A stretch of DNA of 64,000 nt from an uncultured Methanomethylovorans sp. (GTDB taxonomy: Archaea > Halobacteriota > Methanosarcinia > Methanosarcinales > Methanosarcinaceae), in the NCBI RefSeq assembly GCF_963678545.1, contig NZ_OY782870.1, positions 1,550,001 to 1,614,000 of the forward strand, in the 5' to 3' direction. Below the pieces are notes generated by a model, which saw only the letters and a program-made list of their open reading frames with translations, ran no database searches and was not told the origin of the DNA. Numbering within the stretch: the first letter of the stretch is position 1; each line of letters begins with the position of its first letter. Position numbers and translations under genes: made by a program. Below, in pieces: positions 56,913 through 64,000 of the stretch.

Positions 56913-57520
56913 GCGAGAGCCTACACTATCCGACTAACCCGAAACTGAAAGAAGCATACATAGGGCTGCTCGGTATGGTCTGTACTCAGCAGAGAATAAA
57001 ATTCTCTGCTACTGAGTGTATTAATGCAATTTGTGAACGTAGCGGGTGGGCTATTGATACTGATCATTACGGTTCTCCTAAAATAATCGGGACTACAAAG
57101 AAGGCTAAGAATTTCTTGCAGATCCTGGCAAAAGGCAAAAAGTACGTAAGATGTACTGGTCTGATGTTTGAGATCTGTGCTTATGATGCTTCTACTCTTG
57201 AGAGGATCACTACCTTTGAAGAGCTCTTTGTCACAATGGGCGATGATGAATACATGTCTGAGTATTTGGAGCCCGTGGACGAGTTATCATACAGCGACTG
57301 GAAGGATGTGATAGACGTTCAGACACGCATTCCTTCCACTTATCAAATTTCCGAAGCAGTAGAGAGGGTACTCTCTGCCACTCCAATAATTGAAGATGTA
57401 ATTGAAACTTCGATTACATCTTTCAACAAGACCCCGGTTCACTACCCATTAAGTCAAGAAGAGGAGAATAAATCACAAAGTTCTCTTGAAGATGACGGGA
57501 TTGAATCGGTGGGAGTCTAA
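56909..57520 (+). CDS. Unrecognised protein at the end of the first micro-gene run, 203 aa
   Basis: The largest gene of the block, starting in an ATGA overlap. The N-terminal 110 aa look folded and helical (AYIGLLGMVCTQQRIKFSATECINAICERSG), and the C-terminus is acidic and disordered. Possibly a DNA-binding or replication accessory protein; not recognised. Confidence 0.6.
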   Translation: MSESLHYPTNPKLKEAYIGLLGMVCTQQRIKFSATECINAICERSGWAIDTDHYGSPKIIGTTKKAKNFLQILAKGKKYVRCTGLMFEICAYDASTLERITTFEELFVTMGDDEYMSEYLEPVDELSYSDWKDVIDVQTRIPSTYQISEAVERVLSATPIIEDVIETSITSFNKTPVHYPLSQEEENKSQSSLEDDGIESVGV

Positions 57521-57554
57521 TTTAGGTTTTTTCTGATCAAACTGTATGTAATAC

Positions 57555-57571
57555 ACTGTATTTTATACAGT
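57555..57571. repeat. Short inverted repeat ACTGTAT-TTT-ATACAGT
   Basis: Perfect 7-bp arms, shortly after the 203-aa gene. Shares the ACTGTAT core with the larger palindrome downstream. Confidence 0.55.
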
Positions 57572-57615
57572 TCAGAACCCCCGGACCCCCAAAATACGCA
57601 TCAATCGACTTCCAT

Positions 57616-57683
57616 AGTCGTATTGTATGAGTGCATACTGTATCGTCAAAGATACTGTATGCGAATACGCATACAATACGACT
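57616..57683. repeat. Nested palindrome / iteron-like region upstream of RHH gene C
   Basis: The outer arms AGTCGTATTGTATG (57616-57629) and CATACAATACGACT (57670-57683) are perfectly complementary over 14 bp. Inside, GCATACTGTATC (57633-57644) and GATACTGTATGC (57651-57662) form an 11-of-12 stem. Together with 57555-57571 there are several ATAC/GTAT sites within 130 bp, the pattern of an operator array or replication origin. Confidence 0.65.
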
Positions 57684-57748
57684 TTTCGGGAAAAATGGGC
57701 TAAATTTGAGGAAAAAACATAATTCCACTGGAAATGGAGGTAATAACC

Positions 57749-58204
57749 TTGCCAAATATTCCAATTCCTACTACTATTAGGATTGATCCAACTAAAAAAG
57801 AATTGTTTGAAAAACTCTCTCATCTTCATCATAAAACAATATCTGATATATGCCGGGAAGGAGTAGACAAAGAATTAGAGAAATATCTCCCTGCATACTG
57901 CTTACATGAGAAAGCTGCAGTTCTAAAAGCTGAATTATTAGCTATAGAAGAAGCTGCAAGATGTGCAGAAAGGGTAGATCAAGACTCTCTAAAGAATGAA
58001 TCATCAACATCCACTCCTGTAGTAGACTCTATCTTTTTAGAGCAGCGTGAATCAAAGCTTCAGGATAAATCTTTGATATCCATGATGAATAGAGGTATAG
58101 AACCTTCCTGGGATCGTTTCTATTTTAAGTGTGGATTTCAGTCTCCGACAGAAGCTAAGAATTGGTTCTGGTCCGAAGCCATGAAGCGAGGTCTGGTAAA
58201 ATGA
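57749..58204 (+). CDS. Ribbon-helix-helix protein C, 151 aa
   Basis: N-terminal PTTIRIDPTKKELFEKLSHLHHKTISDICREG fits RHH, with a longer C-terminal part. The TTG at 57749 is chosen because GGAGGT lies seven nt upstream; the in-frame ATG at 57734 contains that SD. Starts the second micro-gene run; the nested palindrome lies 66 bp upstream. Confidence 0.6.
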   Translation: MPNIPIPTTIRIDPTKKELFEKLSHLHHKTISDICREGVDKELEKYLPAYCLHEKAAVLKAELLAIEEAARCAERVDQDSLKNESSTSTPVVDSIFLEQRESKLQDKSLISMMNRGIEPSWDRFYFKCGFQSPTEAKNWFWSEAMKRGLVK

Positions 58205-58350
58205 TCTCTGCCCGGTGCTGTTCTCAGTGTGGCCGAGAGATCCCACAGGATGCCAAGCCAAATAAAGAATACGTTCTGCTCGGTCTCGAATATTATCACA
58301 GGACTTGCTATCTGCAGTATATCGGAGTAAAACAGGAGGCTACTCCATGA
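58201..58350 (+). CDS. Micro-gene 16, zinc-finger peptide, 49 aa
   Basis: CCSQCGREIPQDA and the later HRTCYLQYI suggest a treble clef (LIM/HNH-like). ATGA overlap with the RHH gene and with the next. Confidence 0.6.
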   Translation: MISARCCSQCGREIPQDAKPNKEYVLLGLEYYHRTCYLQYIGVKQEATP

Positions 58351-58502
58351 TCTCTGAATCCTGTTCTCTCTGTCCTCATGAAAATTCAGGCTGCCTGAAA
58401 TGTAATCTCGGATATCTCCGAGTACATGAAGACACTGGAATGATCCGGCCTTTCCTCTGCAAGATGCATGATAATGAAGTCACAAAGGAGGTGAAGGTAT
58501 GA
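58347..58502 (+). CDS. Micro-gene 17, Cys-rich, 51 aa
   Basis: ESCSLCPHENSGCLKCNLGY with a later CKMH; four or more ligands. ATGA overlap on both sides. Confidence 0.55.
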   Translation: MISESCSLCPHENSGCLKCNLGYLRVHEDTGMIRPFLCKMHDNEVTKEVKV

Positions 58503-58627
58503 AAGCAATTCCAGTTCTGAAAGAGCCAGTAGAAGAGGATGATGATGCTGATTACAAGCCCATCCTTTCTAAGTACATTAATACTCGCTGTAATTACGAC
58601 GGTGCTAAGATTGACAAAATGGAGTGA
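58499..58627 (+). CDS. Micro-gene 18, acidic peptide, 42 aa
   Basis: Acidic peptide with EEDDDADYKPILSKYIN. AAAGGAGGTG provides the SD. ATGA start overlap and TGATG stop/start to the next. Confidence 0.5.
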   Translation: MKAIPVLKEPVEEDDDADYKPILSKYINTRCNYDGAKIDKME

Positions 58628-58758
58628 TGAAAAACATGAGACCGATAGGATTTGAAGAGTTCCAGGTAAACACTGTAACCTGTGAAATCGATGGTGAAGA
58701 ATGTGATGAGTGGAAAATATGTACTACATGCAAAAAGGCTATTTTAGCTAGATGCTAG
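58627..58758 (+). CDS. Micro-gene 19, Cys-containing, 43 aa
   Basis: CEIDGEEC and CTTCKKAI resemble a small zinc motif. Last gene of the block; about 280 gene-free bases and a hairpin follow. Confidence 0.5.
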   Translation: MKNMRPIGFEEFQVNTVTCEIDGEECDEWKICTTCKKAILARC

Positions 58759-58906
58759 TGATATTGAGGTATTTCCTACGGAAAATATGACTTTAGTTTT
58801 AAAGAAGGGACACTCCTTATATACTATGGATATGGATACTGAAAAGCTTTCAAATTGAGGCTGGAAGGATGAATAATATTGTTTAGATCATATACACTAC
58901 CAAGAG

Positions 58907-58927
58907 AAAGCCTATAGGGCTTTTATA
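58907..58927 (+). terminator. Terminator-like hairpin after the micro-gene block
   Basis: AAAGCC (58907-58912) and GGCTTT (58918-58923) with a 5-nt loop, followed by TTAT. Confidence 0.45.
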
Positions 58928-59037
58928 AGGTAATTTAATCTTTCGAGTTTAGATTGATATTAAAGATCATAGTTTATCTATGGTTGCATTAGTATCAAAT
59001 TTTGGTCACTAGTAAATACAAACGATTGTTGAGTAAT

Positions 59038-59874
59038 ATGAATTTAAGTGTAAAGACAGCTCTTCGCTATCCAGGAGGAAAAACAAGGGCCCTAAAAGAA
59101 ATATTGCCTTTGATTCCTATCGATATTGAAGAGTTTCGGGATCCCTTTGTAGGTGGGGGATCGGTTTTCCTAGCAGTAAAACAAACAACTAATGCCTCTA
59201 TTTTTCGAATAAATGATTTAAACTATGACCTGTACTGCTTTTGGAAACAAGTAAAGGATAATAATAATGAATTAGTTAAAGAGTTGCTTGAAATAAAGAA
59301 AAATTCATCTGATGGGAGAAAACTATACTCTGATTTAAAGTACCAGTCCTTAGAGCAGAGTTCAGAGTTTGAAGTAGCAGTTCGATTTTTTGTATTGAAT
59401 CGAATTACTTTTTCAGGACTATCTTGTTCAGGTGGTTACTCTAAACAGTCTTTTGAAAAACGATTCACAGTTTCTTCGATTGAACGGCTGAACGCACTTT
59501 CAAGTATAATTCAAAATGTTGAAATTACAAACAAGGGATATGAAAAGTTGATTAATACAAATGAAGATGATGTCTTTATTTTTTTGGATCCACCGTATCT
59601 TAATGCAAGAAATTCAAAGCTTTATGGAAACAATGGACATTTACATACCGCATTCGATCATAAAACATTTGCAAAAAGAATGAAAAAATGTGAGTGTCGA
59701 TGGCTTATAACATGCGATGACACACCCGAAATCAGAGAAATGTTTGATTTTGCACAAATCGAATCATGGGAACTGCAGTATGGTGTGAACAATATGAAAA
59801 AGCCCGATACTAGCTGTAAATCAAAGATTGGTAAAGAACTTTTCATATTCAACTATAACATAAAAGATAAGTGA
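59038..59874 (+). CDS. Dam-family DNA adenine-N6 methyltransferase
   Basis: 278 aa, class D12. SAM-binding RYPGGKTRA (residues 10-18) and DPFVGGGS (35-42); catalytic DPPY near residue 184. Likely methylates adenine in a short palindrome (GATC is typical, not proven). ATG 59038 is preferred over an in-frame TTG at 59002. No restriction endonuclease is recognisable beside it, but it converges with the HerA/SMC operon 16 bp away. Confidence 0.88.
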   Translation: MNLSVKTALRYPGGKTRALKEILPLIPIDIEEFRDPFVGGGSVFLAVKQTTNASIFRINDLNYDLYCFWKQVKDNNNELVKELLEIKKNSSDGRKLYSDLKYQSLEQSSEFEVAVRFFVLNRITFSGLSCSGGYSKQSFEKRFTVSSIERLNALSSIIQNVEITNKGYEKLINTNEDDVFIFLDPPYLNARNSKLYGNNGHLHTAFDHKTFAKRMKKCECRWLITCDDTPEIREMFDFAQIESWELQYGVNNMKKPDTSCKSKIGKELFIFNYNIKDK

Positions 59875-59890
59875 AAATGTCTTTTCTCTA

Positions 59891-60790
59891 TTATACATTT
59901 CCCCACGTATCTTTGAAAACAGGAATTGAGAATAGTGCCTTATTTATTGTATCTCCAAAATCTGCCCTGGAAAAAATATGATTTGTGAATTCATCATCAT
60001 TAAATACATAATTCTTGTACTTTCTTAAAATCTCATCACAAAATTCGACTACTGTTTTTTGTTGTTCATATGAAAGATCACTTCCAAATATTTTCCACAA
60101 CAGGTAACTCAGATTTTCGTGAGATATTTCCTTTTTATCCTCGTCATAGATTGACAACCAATGTTTTCTATCTGCAAATTGATATAGATTTCCAGTTTTA
60201 GTCTTCAATTCATCAAGCCTTCTAAACACTGATTCCACCGGATCTTCACTAGGTGACATTAATTTGAAATCAGTTACAACCTTCATATCTAACAGAAATT
60301 GTTTACTTTTCAATAAAATCTCATTTATTTTTTCTTGGCTTGTATGGCTGTTCTTTCTATTTAGAGGAGATTTCTCATAAAAAGCGCGAATTGCAATTAA
60401 TGTAAGTAATACAACTTTTTCTTTATGTTTCAGAGGCTTTTCAGTTGAAAAACTAAAAAATTTCGTATCAAGACGCTCTAGTACCAAAGCAATATTGATA
60501 GTTTCAAGCTGCCTTTCAATTTCCCAGATACCATACGGACTAATTACAAATTGATTTGGTTTATTTGATCCTGTTATAAACCTTTGCTCTGATAAGGAGT
60601 TTAAAATTGTTCTCTCCACTTCATTGTAATTGATACTAGAGTCGACAATATCATCTAGTACTGCATTTGGGGTGGTTTGGAAGAGACTTAAAATAATAGA
60701 ATTGTCCTTAATTTTGCCATCTGCGTATAGTTTATTATAAAGTTTATTGTAAAAGATTTCCTTTAGCACAACAATTTCTTCATTATCCAA
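59891..60790 (-). CDS. Unrecognised protein, 299 aa, last gene of the HerA/SMC operon
   Basis: Helical, AT-rich. Residues about 60-95 look like a winged helix (ERTILNSLSEQRFITGSNKPNQFVISPYG); the rest is unassigned. It starts with TTG preceded by GGGGGGTG, 17 bp after the SMC-like gene. Its job is inferred only from context: a partner or effector of the ATPases. Confidence 0.6.
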   Translation of the reverse strand: MDNEEIVVLKEIFYNKLYNKLYADGKIKDNSIILSLFQTTPNAVLDDIVDSSINYNEVERTILNSLSEQRFITGSNKPNQFVISPYGIWEIERQLETINIALVLERLDTKFFSFSTEKPLKHKEKVVLLTLIAIRAFYEKSPLNRKNSHTSQEKINEILLKSKQFLLDMKVVTDFKLMSPSEDPVESVFRRLDELKTKTGNLYQFADRKHWLSIYDEDKKEISHENLSYLLWKIFGSDLSYEQQKTVVEFCDEILRKYKNYVFNDDEFTNHIFSRADFGDTINKALFSIPVFKDTWGNV

Positions 60791-60807
60791 ATATAAACAC
60801 CCCCCAA

Positions 60808-62973
60808 CTATGTTAGATTAGAAATTTTAAAAGTATGCTCTCCTTTCTGAACAAAAATTGCAAACAGTAAACGTCCGCTACTGTCAAGATTACGTAAGGT
60901 CTCTATTATTGGCTGCAATGAAGTTTGATCCATTGTGGAGACTTCATCAAAAATTGCAATGACTTTTCTCGAATCGTCTGCCGGCCTTTTTAATAATGTT
61001 CGCAGATAAATACTCATGCCTTGACCAGTGCTTATATCATCAAATTTTATAGACCTTTCTCCATTATTTGCAATGATTTTTTCATTAATAATATCAACTG
61101 CTTCAGGATATATAAGGTCATTTATGTATGGGCATGCGGGTATTTTTGATGCCAGGTACTCAGAAACTAACTTACAATATTCCTCACCATCTTCTGGACG
61201 TTTGTGCGATTTCATTAATTCTATATATTTATCATATTTTATCAACTTACGTTCAAGCATTTCTATTAATTCATGTAGTGTATCAATTTTGTGATAATAT
61301 TGTTGGTACTCATGGGGTTTCCTAGAATTTAAATCCTCTAATCTATTATTAAAATCATTAATTGTCTTATCCAAATCGGCAATTTTGCCATTCTGATCTT
61401 GGATTTCATTTGCGATCCTTTGTATATTACTTTCGAGTTCATCTTCACTTAAAATAAAATACTTATTAAGTGAGTGGTTATTTTTACGAATTTCATTTAG
61501 ATTTCTATCGAATTCTCCTGGTTCCATCTTTGTTACATCAATTTTTTTGTTATATGCCATGTTTTCATATTTTCTTAATGTTTTTTCTAAAGATCCTATG
61601 CTTGATTCGAGCTCAAAAACCCTTGAAGTTACATCTTCAACATCAACCTTTTCTGCAAGAGCAGACTCTTTTCTCTTGTAAAGTAATTTAAGAGTTGAAA
61701 GGTCAGTACTATATTTCTCAATATTCTCTTCAATTTTTCTGATAAGTTCTTTAGATTCTCTTGCTTGACTGTAAATCTGTTCTAGTTCTTTGTTTTTATC
61801 ATATTCTTCCTGTATAGACTGAAGTATAGATTCAATCTTTTTTCCTGTACCGGGCATGACGATTTCTTTGAATCCACTGTGGTTCAAAAAAGTTAAAAGT
61901 TCTTTAAAAAAAGTAGCCATTCTCCCCGATTCGATTAAATTTTGATCATTCAAAATAGTGTCAACTTCAACTTTGAAGTATTTAAGTTGCTTTTTTAAGT
62001 TGCAATCGAACTCAAATTTTTCTAGGGCTAAAAATGGATCAATTGAAACCCATTTTTTAATTTGCTCTCCGTCAGTAGTGCCATCCAAAATATTATTAAA
62101 TATTTTACCCAATCTCTGAATATCTTTATCTAAATCCGTTATCTTACTTTTCATATCAGAGAACTCATTTTTGTATATAGTTGATTTTCGTCTTTGCGTT
62201 GTTTTAGTCCTTTTTTCCTTCCCTTGTTCTTTTTTAAGCATTTGAATTTTGGTATCATAAAGATAATAATAGTAAGAATATTGTTTGAAAATATGATATT
62301 TTTCAAGTACATCTAACTTATTTGATGAAGCGTCTTTTTTAGAGACTTGATCAGACTTTTGTGTAATAAAAGTACTAATTTGTTGTTCAATTTCTTGAAT
62401 TTTCACTGGATCACGAGAGTTTCTTATTTGTTTCATGATGTGTTCTAATTGTTCTTTTAATGCAGAAACTCTATTCCTATATCTTACCTGCTCCAGTTTA
62501 ATCTCTTCAACTAATTGCGGTAATCTTTTAATTGGTGATTCTGGTATATCATATATGAAATAATAGTTCTGTTTCAAAGTAGTGTATGATATTGATGTTG
62601 GCCCACTTTCAGTAGCAATAATCTCTTCTACTCTGATGTCTTTACTAGATGGATTCTCTTTTTTTGATCTCAAGCTTAAGGTGCCTTCACTATTCGTGAT
62701 CTTAATATCAAATGTGAATTTCTCATCATCCCTTGCAGCTAATTTCTTTATTTTTTCTCTTAATGATGGGGAAATATGGCTTTCACCCTCTAGTAGTCTA
62801 TCACCAAATAATCCCAAAGCTATTGCATTTAAAAGAAAACTTTTTCCACTAGCATTCGGTGCTTCCAACATTATGATATTTCCATCTATCTTTCTAAGTA
62901 ATGGATGGGGATGGAATATCTGTTTACTATTTGCACCTTCTGCACGTTCGACAGTATAATCAACCTCAAGCAT
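60808..62973 (-). CDS. SMC/Rad50-like ABC ATPase without zinc hook, 721 aa
   Basis: N-terminal Walker A APNASGKS (residues 38-45), then about 500 residues of coiled-coil arms. The C-terminal ABC signature is ISTGQGMS (near 648), Walker B is VIAIFDE (about 671-677) and the D-loop is VSTMD. There is no CxxC hook in the middle, unlike true Rad50, and the length is short. Its start overlaps the end of the 45-aa gene, so the two are co-translated. Presumably senses or tethers DNA. Confidence 0.85.
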   Translation of the reverse strand: MLEVDYTVERAEGANSKQIFHPHPLLRKIDGNIIMLEAPNASGKSFLLNAIALGLFGDRLLEGESHISPSLREKIKKLAARDDEKFTFDIKITNSEGTLSLRSKKENPSSKDIRVEEIIATESGPTSISYTTLKQNYYFIYDIPESPIKRLPQLVEEIKLEQVRYRNRVSALKEQLEHIMKQIRNSRDPVKIQEIEQQISTFITQKSDQVSKKDASSNKLDVLEKYHIFKQYSYYYYLYDTKIQMLKKEQGKEKRTKTTQRRKSTIYKNEFSDMKSKITDLDKDIQRLGKIFNNILDGTTDGEQIKKWVSIDPFLALEKFEFDCNLKKQLKYFKVEVDTILNDQNLIESGRMATFFKELLTFLNHSGFKEIVMPGTGKKIESILQSIQEEYDKNKELEQIYSQARESKELIRKIEENIEKYSTDLSTLKLLYKRKESALAEKVDVEDVTSRVFELESSIGSLEKTLRKYENMAYNKKIDVTKMEPGEFDRNLNEIRKNNHSLNKYFILSEDELESNIQRIANEIQDQNGKIADLDKTINDFNNRLEDLNSRKPHEYQQYYHKIDTLHELIEMLERKLIKYDKYIELMKSHKRPEDGEEYCKLVSEYLASKIPACPYINDLIYPEAVDIINEKIIANNGERSIKFDDISTGQGMSIYLRTLLKRPADDSRKVIAIFDEVSTMDQTSLQPIIETLRNLDSSGRLLFAIFVQKGEHTFKISNLT

Positions 62974-63103
62974 GCTCTTCCTCCAGTAATAATTTTATTA
63001 TATCATCTATGTCCTTTTTTTGTGATAACAAGCTTAAAATAAGAACTTCTTTTTCATCTGAAACTAATGCCTGTAATAACTCTAAAATGGAAGGCTCTTT
63101 CAT
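62966..63103 (-). CDS. Small operon protein, 45 aa
   Basis: Leu/Glu-rich helical peptide beginning MKEPSILELLQALVSDEKEV. It starts directly after the HerA stop, and its stop overlaps the SMC-like start by 8 bp. The tight coupling between two ATPase genes is the evidence that it is real. Confidence 0.65.
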   Translation of the reverse strand: MKEPSILELLQALVSDEKEVLILSLLSQKKDIDDIIKLLLEEEHA

Positions 63104-64000
63104 TTATTCACCTCTTTTTATTACTCCAGCTAAAGACAATGGGAACTTCATAACTTTTAATTGTGAGAGGTCATGAATATTTGCTATGCAATAGCCCCTT
63201 TTTAAGCTTTCCATTTCTGAATCAGTAATTGATATCCCATGCGCCTTTGCAGCTCCTACATCCGACTTGAAGAAAATTTTTGTATTTATCACATTAGAAA
63301 GGCCTTTGGGGATATCAGATGGATTTTGTGATGAAAAAATAACTGCTATTTCCTGGCTTCTTCCCTGTCTACATATTGTATCCAAAGCACCAAGTGCTTC
63401 TTTTGAGCTTTCCGTATTGTAAAATTGATGAACCTCATCAATAATAATCAAAACTGGAACCATTTTCGTACCACTACTTTTAAGCTCAACAATTTTTTGT
63501 AAAAGATGCCTCAGCAAAATAGACCCAAAAATTTTTGCTTCTTCCTTTTCAATATCAATAACCGACATCATTCCAGAATCAAGGATATCTTCACCATTCA
63601 ACGCTTTAGCATTCTTATCGTCAAAATATTCCTTAGATATGTTAAGGTTTCTAAGAATATTTGTTGCAGTTCCGGAATGAAGAGGGACTTCAGTTTTATC
63701 CCCTCTTGAGTTTTTAATGGGATAAAGATTTTTATTATCATTTTTATCTCGTTTATTTATTTCTGCAAACCATTCAACAAAATTATTAAATTTAAAGTAG
63801 CTAGTTTCCTTTTTGCTAACTACATCTTCTTTCCAATAACGGAAAATATCTGGTAAATACTGTGCACCTATATCGGAAACATTTTGTAAGATTCCATTTA
63901 GTGAATTTGGCTCTATTGCTGTAACATCTAAAGTTATTGGGGTGCATAAATCAGAGTTTACTTGTTTAATATTTCTTTTTTGGATTATAGAGGGGTAATA
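63104..64000 (-). CDS. HerA-like hexameric ATPase/helicase (5' part outside window)
   Basis: The reading frame is open to the right edge; 298 codons are visible. Walker B VPVLIIIDEVHQF, then GALDTICRQGRSQEIAVIFSSQNPSDIP with the sensor and arginine-finger region, match the HerA/DUF87 family that translocates DNA. The Walker A part is beyond base 64000. First visible gene of the HerA, 45-aa, SMC-like, 299-aa operon. Confidence 0.8.
   Translation of the reverse strand, partial: YYPSIIQKRNIKQVNSDLCTPITLDVTAIEPNSLNGILQNVSDIGAQYLPDIFRYWKEDVVSKKETSYFKFNNFVEWFAEINKRDKNDNKNLYPIKNSRGDKTEVPLHSGTATNILRNLNISKEYFDDKNAKALNGEDILDSGMMSVIDIEKEEAKIFGSILLRHLLQKIVELKSSGTKMVPVLIIIDEVHQFYNTESSKEALGALDTICRQGRSQEIAVIFSSQNPSDIPKGLSNVINTKIFFKSDVGAAKAHGISITDSEMESLKRGYCIANIHDLSQLKVMKFPLSLAGVIKRGE

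Larger units (their letters stand above)
34341..64000. mobile_element. Putative integrated element / genomic island (left junction only)
   Basis: The left edge is inferred from the disrupted permease gene and adjacent tyrosine recombinase. To the right lie virus/plasmid-like features: AbrB and ribbon-helix-helix regulators, a block of overlapping micro-genes, paired operators and a Dam methylase. Nucleases, helicases and decayed genes are also present, and large tracts are AT-rich. No right junction is visible. It may be a composite of several insertions. Confidence 0.5.

Noticed and set aside
60808..62973. Calling the SMC-like ATPase a true Rad50
   Set aside because: No CxxC zinc hook, short arms and no mre11 beside it.
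1..64000. tRNA or rRNA genes
   Set aside because: No cloverleaf with T-loop consensus or rRNA-like conserved stretch was noticed on reading; none sits at the integrase junction.

Overview
The window reads as the chromosome of a methanogenic archaeon of the order Methanosarcinales. The evidence is a complete acetyl-CoA decarbonylase/synthase (CODH/ACS) operon, archaeal information-processing genes (NMD3, TFE, proteasome beta, aCPSF1, FtsZ, an Ncs6-type tRNA thiolase), box-A-like TATA elements and strong Shine-Dalgarno (SD) sequences. An obligately or facultatively methylotrophic genus such as Methanomethylovorans, Methanolobus or Methanococcoides would fit, but the genus is my inference.

Left part (1-34.1 kb), ordinary core chromosome: a rhomboid protease with an AN1 zinc finger; cdhA-cdhB-cdhC-cooC-cdhD-cdhE with a long leader and a terminator; a minus-strand cluster of four tiny genes, two of them Cys-rich; two tandem FIST sensor paralogues of identical length overlapping a histidine kinase; a decayed TfoX-like gene; a DUF362 ferredoxin protein; a DUF2193-like methanogen protein; nmd3, an ATP-grasp gene, tfe, an HD-domain gene, psmB and the aCPSF1 nuclease; then ftsZ, a dihydropteroate-synthase-like gene, a K+-independent-type H+-pyrophosphatase and a PP-loop tRNA thiolase.

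Right part (34.1-64 kb), accessory: at about 34.34 kb a TctA/DUF112-type permease gene is cut off after about 72 codons and followed directly by a tyrosine recombinase. From there to the window end I see an integrated element or genomic island whose right junction lies outside. It carries small regulators (AbrB, ribbon-helix-helix), RNase HI, a FIST gene flanked by long direct repeats, a NERD-helicase, an RNase III-fold protein, a secreted ComEC-like metallohydrolase with its DUF3006 partner, a frameshifted fragment of CRISPR cas1, a truncated EEP nuclease, a GIY-YIG nuclease and a large protein ending in a nitrilase domain. A block of about twenty tiny, mostly translationally coupled genes (54.16-58.76 kb), many with paired-cysteine motifs, is bounded and divided by ribbon-helix-helix regulators and inverted-repeat sites. 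It looks like the early region of an archaeal virus or plasmid.

The window ends in a Dam-type methylase converging on a minus-strand operon: HerA-like ATPase (partial), a 45-aa protein, an SMC/Rad50-like ATPase without a zinc hook, and a 299-aa protein of unknown family. This is the best candidate for an undescribed DNA-processing or defence system. Signs of decay are frequent in the accessory part: the permease, cas1, a duplicated ORF copy, an amber-interrupted ORF and a frameshifted winged-helix-like ORF. No tRNA, rRNA or CRISPR array was recognised.
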